Shown piece after piece: positions 54,225 to 62,597 of a DNA stretch of 64,000 nucleotides. The stretch covers positions 3,782,001 to 3,846,000 of the forward strand of contig NZ_JAUTBA010000001.1 of assembly GCF_030818895.1 (NCBI RefSeq). Reading direction: 5' to 3'. Made by a program: the position numbers and the translations under genes. The notes under the pieces are model-generated. The model had not been told where the DNA came from, did no database searches, and was given only the letters and a program-made list of their open reading frames with translations. Position 1 is the stretch's first letter. Every line of letters begins with the position of its first letter. The DNA is from Sphingobacterium zeae (GTDB lineage: Bacteria; Bacteroidota; Bacteroidia; Sphingobacteriales; Sphingobacteriaceae).

Positions 54225-54389
54225 ATAATTGGCGCGCATCAAGTCCATCTACTCAAGGAACTATGCTCAAATGGTCTCCAAGAAACACCCTACTTTTGAA
54301 AAGCACAAAAGCACTTCACCTATCGCTCCCCTTCGCACTTTTGAAACAAGCTAATTACAAAATCATTCCATATTCTTGAAACAATTATT

Positions 54390-54397
54390 TATGTTTG
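54390..54397 (+). promoter_or_regulatory. TAnnTTTG -7 box of the acyl-CoA ligase gene
   Basis: TATGTTTG matches the consensus, predicting a leader of about 70 bases before ATG 54470. Confidence 0.4.
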
Positions 54398-54469
54398 CAA
54401 ACTTTTCCCTTAAAACAAAGTTCATACTGGAAGGGTGCTCCCGCGGAGCTTAAAAGAATACGATTTGAA

Positions 54470-56251
54470 ATGGAAGAAAAACTTAGATTATTTGATCTTG
54501 CACGTCAACAGATGGGCAAATACCCCAATCTTGATATGTTTGCGCACAAAGTGGACGGCAAGTGGAATTATATCAAAACAGCAGATTTTCTTGAACAAGT
54601 AGACAATCTCTCCAAAGGGCTGATTGAACTTGGCGTGAAACCCAGCGAGAAAGTTGGTCTCATTGCCGGCAGCAGTATAGAATGGCATTTGATTGACTTT
54701 GCAATCCAGCAAATTGGTGCAGTAGTGGTGGCCATATATCCCAATATTACAGATACAGACTATCAATATATCTTTAATGATGCCGAAATAAGAGTGTGTA
54801 TCGTCAGCAACAAAAGCCTATATGACCGTCTGATGAATCTAACCGACTCAATCTATACACTGAATTATATTTTTTGTATCGCAGATCAGGAAGACACACG
54901 TAGCTGGAAAGAACTTAATGATATAGGTTCCGATAGCTCCCTGGAAAAACTAGCAGCGCTACGTGACCAGGTTAAACCTGAAAATCTTGCTACCCTGATT
55001 TACACTTCCGGAACCACCGGAAAACCAAAAGGCGTAATGTTGTCGCACAATAATATCTTTTCCAATGTACTCGGCGCAGCAGAAATTACCCCTTGTAAAG
55101 CTTATGACCGCGGACTGACCTTCCTCCCTCCTTGTCACGCCTACGAGCGTATGGTTTTATATACCTATATGTATCTTGGCTTTACGATCTATATCGCAGA
55201 ATCTTTTGACAAGATTGGTGATAATCTGAAGGAAGTAAAACCTCATATCATGACCGTTGTCCCACGTATTCTTGAAAAAGTCTATGAGAAAATTATGAAA
55301 ACAGGTCATGATCTCACTGGTTTCAAACGCAAAGTATTTGATTGGGCTGTTTCAGTTGCAGAAGAATATGATCCAAATCCTGAGAAAAGAAGTCTATCCT
55401 ATAATCTCAAACTAAAGCTAGCCAAGAAACTTGTCCTTAACAAATGGTATGAAGCATTGGGAGGCGAATTACTTACCGTTGCCTCTGGATCAGCTTCTCT
55501 TCATGGTAAACTAACACGCGCTTTCTTAGCCGCAGGAATTCCACTATATGAGGGTTACGGCATGACCGAAGCCTCTCCACTCATTTCGGTCAATCACTAC
55601 ATCAAAGGAATACGTATTGGCACTGTTGGACTTCCCGTGCGTTTTGTCGAAATAAAACTAGCTGAAGACGGCGAAATATTAGTAAAAGGCCCTAATGTCA
55701 TGATGGGATACTATAAGAACAAGGCCGAAACGGATAAAACGATCATTGATGGATGGCTGCATACCGGAGATATTGGAAAGTGGGAAGACGAGAAATTCTT
55801 GAAAATCATTGACCGAAAAAAAGAAATGTTTAAAATTTCAGGTGGAAAATATGTCATTCCTCAGCCAATAGAAACCAAGCTTGTTGAATCTAAATTTATT
55901 GAACAGGCAATGGTAATCGGTGACGGGATGAAGTTTGCGTCTGCCTTTATTGTACCAAACTATGCCCATTTATTGGATTGGGCCAGAACAGATGCTCCTG
56001 AACTTGCAAGCATGACAAAAGATGATTTTCTGACTGACCCTGCCATTGTAAAAAAAGTCAATCAGGAGGTACGTCGTGCAAACCAACACTTTGGTAACTG
56101 GGAGCAGATTAAGAAACCAATTATTTTAACCGATGAATTTACTATTGAAAATGGAGAGTTAACACCAACCTTAAAAATGAAACGGAAGGTCATTCTCGAA
56201 CATCATCAAGAGGCGTTCAATAACCTCTATCAGATGGAAATAGACGAGTAG
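54470..56251 (+). CDS. Long-chain fatty-acid-CoA ligase (AMP-binding family)
   Basis: Acyl-CoA synthetase of 593 residues from ATG 54470 (MEEKLRLFDLARQQM); in the same frame a TTG further upstream overlaps the -7 box and is unlikely. It activates fatty acids with ATP and CoA. AMP-binding motifs are TLIYTSGTTGKPKGVMLSH, YEGYGMTEASPLIS and DGWLHTGDIGKWED, and the C-terminal lid has DRKKEMFKISGGKYV. It is transcribed alone; a hairpin separates it from a convergent gene. Confidence 0.93.
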   Translation: MEEKLRLFDLARQQMGKYPNLDMFAHKVDGKWNYIKTADFLEQVDNLSKGLIELGVKPSEKVGLIAGSSIEWHLIDFAIQQIGAVVVAIYPNITDTDYQYIFNDAEIRVCIVSNKSLYDRLMNLTDSIYTLNYIFCIADQEDTRSWKELNDIGSDSSLEKLAALRDQVKPENLATLIYTSGTTGKPKGVMLSHNNIFSNVLGAAEITPCKAYDRGLTFLPPCHAYERMVLYTYMYLGFTIYIAESFDKIGDNLKEVKPHIMTVVPRILEKVYEKIMKTGHDLTGFKRKVFDWAVSVAEEYDPNPEKRSLSYNLKLKLAKKLVLNKWYEALGGELLTVASGSASLHGKLTRAFLAAGIPLYEGYGMTEASPLISVNHYIKGIRIGTVGLPVRFVEIKLAEDGEILVKGPNVMMGYYKNKAETDKTIIDGWLHTGDIGKWEDEKFLKIIDRKKEMFKISGGKYVIPQPIETKLVESKFIEQAMVIGDGMKFASAFIVPNYAHLLDWARTDAPELASMTKDDFLTDPAIVKKVNQEVRRANQHFGNWEQIKKPIILTDEFTIENGELTPTLKMKRKVILEHHQEAFNNLYQMEIDE

Positions 56252-56326
56252 GCAGCAAACGACACATTGAAATAGCACAAAGCATCTTAGGAGTAAAAAA
56301 CAGCTTATCAAAGAATAGAAGCAAAT

Positions 56327-56362
56327 AAAAAAGCCTAATCTTCCGTAAGATTGAGGCTTTTT
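56327..56362. terminator. Bidirectional terminator after the acyl-CoA ligase gene
   Basis: AAAAAGCCTAATCTT and AAGATTGAGGCTTTTT pair with one mismatch around a CCGT loop, flanked by A- and T-runs between two convergent genes. Confidence 0.75.
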
Positions 56363-56384
56363 ATTTGAAAAAGATAAATTATTA

Positions 56385-56870
56385 TTAATCCCAACGATAA
56401 TCATTATAAAAGTCTTCGGGATGCCTACTAATCGGCACCTCTTTGACTACACGAATATTAGCTGCTCCCAGATTGACATTCAGCATAAACGATGGTACAT
56501 TTGTTGAAAAATTCCAACGACCATTCCGCATATAGACATACCCCCCTCTATATGGATCGTAAAATGTTTTATAGTCCCTAAAGTATACATGATGCCTGCT
56601 ATCGTAACGATGTGCACTTGCCCAGGATGGTGCTCCATGACGGTATCCTTTTCGGTATGACTTAGCGACTTCTTTATGATATTTACGGTCTTCTTTTTCG
56701 CGTTTTTCTAAATATTTTCTATAATCCTTATCCCTTTTCTCTTCATATTTTCTGCGCTCTTTGTCCTGTTTCCATTCCCGCTCGTGTCCCCTATGCTGAG
56801 CAGAAGACTGTTGTGGAGCCATTAATACAAGTCCTCCTATTGCCAACGCGAAGTATATCATCTTTCTCAT
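56385..56870 (-). CDS. Secreted basic, charged-repeat protein of unknown function
   Basis: Exported protein of 161 residues. A signal peptide (MRKMIYFALAIGGLVLMAP) ends about SSAQ. Then comes a highly charged Lys/Arg/Glu/Asp/Tyr-rich helix (about 25-75, repeated KYxEKREKEDRKYH-like units) and a C-terminal part with YDPYRGGYVYMRNGRW, which resembles stress-type periplasmic proteins with a short beta region. No family is named with confidence. Possibly RNA-, polyanion- or envelope-binding. Confidence 0.65.
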   Translation of the reverse strand: MRKMIYFALAIGGLVLMAPQQSSAQHRGHEREWKQDKERRKYEEKRDKDYRKYLEKREKEDRKYHKEVAKSYRKGYRHGAPSWASAHRYDSRHHVYFRDYKTFYDPYRGGYVYMRNGRWNFSTNVPSFMLNVNLGAANIRVVKEVPISRHPEDFYNDYRWD

Positions 56871-57036
56871 AACAGTATAATTTAAATTTAGAAATCAACT
56901 ATTTCCAGCTCGTGTTTTAAACTCGTTTTTCACAAGCGTTTCTATAGGTATGACTTTAATGTTTGAACAAAGGTTTAACCGATCACATTGAATTTAATTT
57001 GTAGCGCAATATAGAATCCATTAGTTCAATTTAATG

Positions 57037-57044
57037 TATCTTTG
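57037..57044 (+). promoter_or_regulatory. TAnnTTTG -7 box of mnmE
   Basis: TATCTTTG lies four bases before the ATG of mnmE, identical in box sequence and spacing to selO, implying a nearly leaderless transcript. Confidence 0.55.
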
Positions 57045-57048
57045 CACC

Positions 57049-58428
57049 ATGTCAAATACGGGATATATCACTGAAGATACCATTGTTGCATTAGCGACAT
57101 CTTCGGGAACAAATGGAGCCATTGCCGTCATACGCGTTTCGGGTCAGCATGCTATAAAAATTACGAACGAAATTTTTAAAGGAAAGAATCTTCTTCAACA
57201 GGCGTCTCATACGATTCACTTTGGAACCATACGCGATGGTGAAGAAATTATAGATGAAGTGCTTGTTTCTCTATTTGTAGCCCCGAACTCCTATACCAGA
57301 GAAAACTCCGTGGAAATATCAACACATAACTCCAAATACATTATCGAAAGAGTTGTTAGCTTACTGATTAAAAAAGGGGCCCGTGCTGCCCGTCCGGGAG
57401 AATTTACCCTACGTGCATTTCTCAATGGTGGCATGGATTTATCACAAGCAGAAGCAGTTGCCGATTTAATTGCATCCAATTCTGCAGCTTCGCATCAAGT
57501 GGCGATGCAACAAATGCGGGGCGGTTTCTCCAATCAGCTTAAATCCCTTCGCGAAGATCTCATTCACTTTGCATCACTAATTGAATTAGAGCTTGATTTT
57601 TCGGAAGAAGATGTGGAATTTGCGAACAGGGATCAACTAAAAAATCTGATCAACAAAATACAGGTCATTGTTCAAAAATTAATACAATCTTTTGAACAAG
57701 GTAACGTCCTTAAAAATGGTGTTCCTGTTGTCATTGCCGGGAAACCGAATGTTGGAAAATCAACCCTATTGAATGCTTTCTTAAATGAAGAACGTGCCAT
57801 TGTTTCCGATATTGCAGGGACTACGCGTGATACTATTGAAGATGAAATTAATATTCATGGCGTCACATTCCGGTTTATTGACACAGCAGGTATACGTGAG
57901 ACGGCAGATGTTATTGAAGCAAAAGGAGTTGAACGCACCCGTGAAAAGATGAAACAGGCACGATTGATCATTTATCTTTTCGATCCTACACAGGACAAAG
58001 TTGAAGAAGTACAAGCTCAATTACCAGAAATCGAGCGACTACAAATTCCATTTGTCACCATTATCAATAAATCAGATTTGCTTTCTGAGGCGCAAAAAGC
58101 GGTTTATAATGTCCTTAATCCACTTTACATTTCAGCGAAAGAACAAATCGGTGTCGAGGAACTGAAAGACGAATTGATCAATCGTGTACGTTTAGGAAAT
58201 TTAAATACCGACGATGTCATGGTCACCAACATCCGTCACGTAGAAGCGCTACAAAAAACAGCAGATTCACTTGAACGCGTAATCTATGGTATTGACAATC
58301 CGGTCACATCCGATTTTCTCGCAATGGATATTCGCCAAGCCTTATATCATCTTGGTGAAATTACAGGTAGTGTCTCTACTGACGATTTATTAGATAATAT
58401 CTTTTCAAAGTTTTGTATCGGAAAGTAA
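57049..58428 (+). CDS. mnmE: tRNA modification GTPase MnmE
   Basis: GTPase of 459 residues that works with MnmG to install the cmnm5 group on wobble U34 of tRNAs. The start MSNTGYITEDTIVALAT (ATG 57049) is chosen over an upstream in-frame ATG because the -7 box lies between them. The N-terminal folate-binding domain, helical domain and inserted G domain are clear: G1 GKPNVGKST, G2 around GTTRDT, G3 DTAGIR, G4 NKSD. The conserved C-terminal FCIGK with its catalytic Cys is intact. Confidence 0.96.
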   Translation: MSNTGYITEDTIVALATSSGTNGAIAVIRVSGQHAIKITNEIFKGKNLLQQASHTIHFGTIRDGEEIIDEVLVSLFVAPNSYTRENSVEISTHNSKYIIERVVSLLIKKGARAARPGEFTLRAFLNGGMDLSQAEAVADLIASNSAASHQVAMQQMRGGFSNQLKSLREDLIHFASLIELELDFSEEDVEFANRDQLKNLINKIQVIVQKLIQSFEQGNVLKNGVPVVIAGKPNVGKSTLLNAFLNEERAIVSDIAGTTRDTIEDEINIHGVTFRFIDTAGIRETADVIEAKGVERTREKMKQARLIIYLFDPTQDKVEEVQAQLPEIERLQIPFVTIINKSDLLSEAQKAVYNVLNPLYISAKEQIGVEELKDELINRVRLGNLNTDDVMVTNIRHVEALQKTADSLERVIYGIDNPVTSDFLAMDIRQALYHLGEITGSVSTDDLLDNIFSKFCIGK

Positions 58429-58441
58429 CTCAGAGAAAAAG

Positions 58442-58497
58442 AATACCAATAAAACCACCTTCTTCGCCAAAACTCAGAAGGTGGTTTTATTGGTATT
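58442..58497. terminator. Perfect 22-bp hairpin between mnmE and the susD remnant
   Basis: AATACCAATAAAACCACCTTCT (arm 58442-58463) pairs with its complement at 58476-58497 around a 12-base loop. It follows the mnmE stop and faces the susD remnant, so it probably stops transcription from both sides. No long T-run follows, so it could instead be part of a repeat family. Confidence 0.6.
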
Positions 58498-58592
58498 GAC
58501 CACTCCATAACTCCTACGTCGGAATAGCTCCATTCTTATGAGGGCAAATACATTGGAGGAGCTTTTCATCATACCATATATGAGCGAATAAA

Positions 58593-59180
58593 TTAATCCA
58601 AAGTTGGATTAAATGTTCCGCCCCAATCTTTATTCTGCTTGATATTTGGGTTCTTGTCAATGACCGACTGCGCGACGGGAAAGAAATAATAGGTATCGGG
58701 TACCAAATTTATTTTGTTTCCTGTATTGGGCACCTGCAATATGCTATATTTAAATTGGTTTTCTTTCAACGTATATGTTTTGGCCAATGCATTGGCATCA
58801 TCCAGATTCATCTCCGTTCCATTTGAATTTATGGCAATAGCTTCAACTCCATGTTTGGTTGTATTGTTGAGAATATTGAGCTTACGTAACCTTCTTAAAT
58901 CCCAAAAACGATGTCCCTCAAAGCAGAACTCAATATTGCGCTCCGTCAAAATAGCTTCCCGCATTTGTTCCTTCGTGGTTGCTGTTATGCCATATTTATT
59001 GTCTGCGCCAGGCTCGATTCCCGCTCTTTTCCTAATTTGCGTAACCAGGTCTAAGGCTGTCGCAAGATCTCCTGTTTCATTTGCCGTCTCAGCATAATTC
59101 AATAAAACCTCGGCATAGCGCATCAATACAAAGTCGACATCAACCGGTGATATTCCCTTTCCGCTGCTTACCATAGCCAA
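58593..59180 (-). pseudogene. SusD/RagB C-terminal remnant
   Basis: A 195-codon frame encodes only the C-terminal third of a SusD-like glycan-binding lipoprotein: DFVLMRYAEVLLNYAETAN, EILTERNIEF-like RNIEFCFEGHRFWDLRRL and the ending YFFPVAQSVIDKNPN with a final GGTFNPTLD. The lipoprotein signal and N-terminal TPR region are missing. It is joined at its 5' end to a SusC N-terminus. It cannot work as a normal SusD. An intact neighbour is not present. Confidence 0.8.
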
Positions 59181-59554
59181 TGATTACGACCTCTTCTAGT
59201 GCTTGATCACTCGAAACCATGACGACATTGACGTTGCCTGTGGAAACGGCCACCTCCTGTTTTGCAAACCCTTGGTAGTTCACGACCAAAACATCACCAC
59301 GCTTTGCCCGAATAGAAAAAATACCTTGTTGATTGGAGGACGCTTGAACGGATGTTCCTTTGACAGTGATGGTAGCACCTGCTAATGCCTGACCTCTCTC
59401 ATCTTTAATGATCCCTGCAACCTGATCTTGATCGACAATAGCATTGATCGGATCCAGATTCAGTGCGTATGAATCAGGCTGACTAAACAGCAGGCAGAGC
59501 CCCAAAAGGCTAATGGGTCTCGCCTTTCCATGAAGAAAAAAAAATTCTCATCAT
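59140..59554 (-). pseudogene. SusC/RagA N-terminal remnant, fused by deletion to SusD
   Basis: This frame holds a SusC start: signal peptide, then the carboxypeptidase-regulatory-like domain (GIIKDERGQALAGATITVKG, VLVVNYQGFA) and the start of the plug (VVIIGYGKQRKGNITG), where it stops at a TGA at 59140. All of the barrel is missing. Upstream, the natural start ATG near 59554 is out of frame by one base in a run of nine Ts; with eight Ts the signal peptide would read in frame. Several kilobases between the plug of SusC and the C-terminus of SusD have been deleted. Confidence 0.8.
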
Positions 59555-59795
59555 AATTACAAATTGGTTTCAAATAATAAAGAACCTACAAGTTCAAATT
59601 TGGTTTATTCACTAAGCCTGCTTTTCTTTTTATAAAAAACAGTAAAAGTTTATTAGATTATGTATTAAATTTAGATAACAAAATCCTATTAAAGAAATAA
59701 AAAAAATATTTGAATCAACATGCACATAAACGTTACATGTAGGATAGATGATGAAAAGTCTTAGGAAATTGAAAAATGGAATCCAGGCAGATCAC

Positions 59796-60217
59796 CTAAA
59801 AATATTTTTTACAACAAAAGTCGGCTTGGCTATGTTGCCATTGAACGACCGAATAAAAAAACAGGAGTTTAACCGCTCCCATTACGATATCTGAGAACCA
59901 GTGCTTATCGTTGTACATACGAAGATAACCAGTTCCAGCGGCAACAGCACACGCTCGATACCGTACTAAATTGACTCCGTTGGGTATTCGTGCCACAACA
60001 ATTCGGCACCAAAAAATGCCGTTTCCGCATGTCCTGAAAGAATATAATTACCCACCTAACCACCTGGTTTACAAAAGTATATTGCAGATTTCAAATGATA
60101 CCTTTCACTCGAATACGAAGATCTTACCAAGTTGATTTGTGCGAATGCGATTACCGGAAATATAAAAAGTAAAACGAGTATAAAATAAAAAACAATACAT
60201 CTCTTAAAGTCAATCAT
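59796..60217 (-). pseudogene. Broken PAP2-superfamily phosphatase gene
   Basis: Pieces of a PAP2 phosphatase are spread over different minus-strand frames. ATG 60217 gives a signal peptide (MIDFKRCIVFYFILVLLFIF ending AFAQ) that soon stops. A second piece reads SGHAETAFFGAELLWHEY, the SGH motif of the family, and a third reads GTGYLRMYNDKHWFSDIVMGA, the final R-x-x-x-D-x-H-x-x-SD motif. The first motif, K-x6-RP, is missing, and there are at least two frameshifts. It is a dead gene next to the susC/susD remnant. Confidence 0.75.
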
Positions 60218-60366
60218 TTGTTCTTTATCTATTTTATGGTACGCAATGATAATATTACATTAGCAAGTAAATAGCGCGGCATTGACAAATACGCCTGTTT
60301 ATCGACGGATTTATTTCAATACTGACATAATATTTATTTAACTTGCGTATATACAAGTAAATAGAT

Positions 60367-60957
60367 ATGAATTCGTTATTGTTAGATGAAAACTATTGGG
60401 ACGATCGTTACAAGAATAAAGAAACAGGATGGGATATTGGATACGCCTCTCCTGCGATTATTAGCTACGCTGAAGAATCTATTGCCAAAAATGCGCGCAT
60501 TTTAATTCCTGGCTGTGGCAACGCGCATGAGGCAAAGGCTCTTGTCAATAAAGGATTCAGTCAAATAACATTATTGGATATTGCCCCGAGCTTGGTTGAA
60601 CAAGTCAGCGAGGAATTCGCTGTAAACCCCGATGTTCAGGTTATATGTCAAGATTTCTTTCAGCATAAGGGTCAATACGACTACATTATTGAACAAACCT
60701 TTTTTTGTGCTCTCCATCCAGCATTACGTCCAGACTATGTACGACAAATGCTTGCCTTGCTGAAGCCTCAAGGCATCCTTATAGGATTGTTGTTTAAAAA
60801 GGAATTCGCTCAAAAAGGGCCGCCTTTCGGTGGGAATCAAGCGGAATATCAGGAGCTATTCCAATCGAAGTTTGACATTTTGCAGCTAATAGATTCTTCC
60901 AAAAGCATTCCACAACGACAGGGAAACGAACTCTTCATTGAATTACAAAAAATGTAG
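60367..60957 (+). CDS. TPMT-family SAM-dependent methyltransferase
   Basis: Methyltransferase of 196 residues similar to the thiopurine S-methyltransferase group. The Trp-rich start YWDDRYKNKETGWDIGYASP is typical, and the SAM motif reads ARILIPGCGNAHEAKAL, then DYIIEQTFFCALHP. Bacterial members methylate thiols, thiopurines, selenium or halide compounds. Substrate is not known. It lies 5 bases from the convergent SulP gene. Confidence 0.88.
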   Translation: MNSLLLDENYWDDRYKNKETGWDIGYASPAIISYAEESIAKNARILIPGCGNAHEAKALVNKGFSQITLLDIAPSLVEQVSEEFAVNPDVQVICQDFFQHKGQYDYIIEQTFFCALHPALRPDYVRQMLALLKPQGILIGLLFKKEFAQKGPPFGGNQAEYQELFQSKFDILQLIDSSKSIPQRQGNELFIELQKM

Positions 60958-60961
60958 CAGT

Positions 60962-62494
60962 CTACGTCCGCGGCATGACATGATAGGTTGGATCTTCCAT
61001 GATATTGACCACCGCAACACCAGTAGCATTTTTCAATAGAGAGCGGCAGTCCTCACTGAGGTGCCAAAGTTCTATTCTTTTCCCTTGTGCAGCGTAGCGC
61101 TCGGTAACTTTGTTAAGTGCATCCACAGCAGACATATCCACTACCCTGCTTTCCTTAAAATCTATTATAACACGTTCGGGATCGTTTAAAACATCAAATT
61201 TATCCAAAAAATTAGCTGTAGAACCGAAAAAAAGTGGCCCATATATTTCATAATGCATAATACCTTCCGAATCCATATATTTTCTTGCCCGAATACGCTT
61301 TGCATTGTCCCAAGCGAATACAAGTGCAGATATTATTACACCGATGAGCACCGCAAGTGCCAAATTATGCAAGATCACTGTAATCGCTGCGACAAGTATC
61401 CCCACGAAAATATCTGATTTGGGAAATTTATTGATAATACGTAAACTCACCCATTGGAAGGTTCCAATCGCTACCATCATCATTACGCCAACCAGCGCTG
61501 CCATTGGTATCTGCTCAATAAAAGGCGCTCCTATTAAAATAATCAGTAAGATGGTCATTGCTCCTATAAAAGAAGAAAGCCGTGTACGTGCACCAGCATT
61601 TAAATTGACCAATGTTTGCGCAACCATGGCACATCCCCCCATTCCGCCAAAAAATCCATTGATTGCATTCGCTATCCCCTGTGCCATGGATTCACGGTTC
61701 GCATTTCCTTTTGTCGCTGTAATTTCATCGACCATGTTCAGTGTCAACAGCGATTCCACGAGACCGACTCCCGCCATTACCAATGAATACGGAAAAATCA
61801 GCTGCAAGGTTTCCCAACTCCAAGAAACCATGGGCACATGTAAACGCGGTAAAGTTCCACTGACGGATGCAATGTCTACGACTTTCTTTGTTGGAATACC
61901 TAAAAATGACACTACGCCAAATACCATCAGAATGGCAACTAACGAGGCGGGGATGGCCTTTGTGACACGCGGAAAACCAATTACAATCAGCATCGTCAAC
62001 AAAGTCAGTCCGCCCATGATGTACAACGTTGTTCCCGACATCCATACCGCGTCGCTTCCAGCGCTTACTTTAAATTGCACCACTTGAGCCATAAATATGA
62101 TTATGGCCAAACCATTCAAAAAGCCATACATCACAGGTTGAGGAATTAGGCGCACAAATTTTCCCCACCTAAAAAGTCCTACCAAAAATTGGAAAATGCC
62201 AGCCAATACTACTGCAGCAAAGAGATAATCTATTCCATGCCTTGCTGCAAGCGCCATCAAGACGACCACAGTGGCCCCCGCGCCCCCCGATACCATTCCA
62301 GGCCTACCGCCCAGAATGGAAGTAACCAACCCCATTAAGAATGCAGCGTAAAGCCCTGTTAGCGGTGGAAGCCCCGCTAGAATAGCAAAAGAGAGCGATT
62401 CCGGAATCATCGTCATTGCAACCGTTAATCCTGCAAAAAGCTCATTCTTAAGATTGATCGATTTTATATTTACTATATCGAATTTATTGTTCAT
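60962..62494 (-). CDS. SulP family inorganic anion transporter with STAS domain
   Basis: Membrane transporter of 510 residues. About 11-12 hydrophobic helices include the SulP signature AGLTVAMTMIPESLSFAILAG and PPLTGLYAAFLM, and the TM8-like ANAINGFFGGMGGCAMVAQT. A C-terminal STAS domain (about 400-505) with RVIIDFKESRVVDMSAVDAL lies in the cytoplasm. Substrates of such proteins are sulfate, bicarbonate or other anions; it is not possible to choose. It is transcribed alone. Confidence 0.9.
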   Translation of the reverse strand: MNNKFDIVNIKSINLKNELFAGLTVAMTMIPESLSFAILAGLPPLTGLYAAFLMGLVTSILGGRPGMVSGGAGATVVVLMALAARHGIDYLFAAVVLAGIFQFLVGLFRWGKFVRLIPQPVMYGFLNGLAIIIFMAQVVQFKVSAGSDAVWMSGTTLYIMGGLTLLTMLIVIGFPRVTKAIPASLVAILMVFGVVSFLGIPTKKVVDIASVSGTLPRLHVPMVSWSWETLQLIFPYSLVMAGVGLVESLLTLNMVDEITATKGNANRESMAQGIANAINGFFGGMGGCAMVAQTLVNLNAGARTRLSSFIGAMTILLIILIGAPFIEQIPMAALVGVMMMVAIGTFQWVSLRIINKFPKSDIFVGILVAAITVILHNLALAVLIGVIISALVFAWDNAKRIRARKYMDSEGIMHYEIYGPLFFGSTANFLDKFDVLNDPERVIIDFKESRVVDMSAVDALNKVTERYAAQGKRIELWHLSEDCRSLLKNATGVAVVNIMEDPTYHVMPRT

Positions 62495-62558
62495 TGCTAA
62501 ATTTCTTGAACCAAGATAAAACGCCTCAAAGGTACTAATCGAACAAACACTTTTATGC

Positions 62559-62566
62559 TATATTTG
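62559..62566 (+). promoter_or_regulatory. TAnnTTTG -7 box of the DUF3943 gene
   Basis: TATATTTG matches the Bacteroidota -7 consensus, about 31 bases before ATG 62598. Confidence 0.45.
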
Positions 62567-62597
62567 TTATTCTTTACAAATTTTATTGCAAAACAGT

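Noticed and set aside
61305..62087. Long plus-strand open frame (260 codons) inside the SulP region
   Set aside because: It is antisense to a clear SulP transporter. The translated text has no family features and results from the sequence composition of the helices on the other strand.
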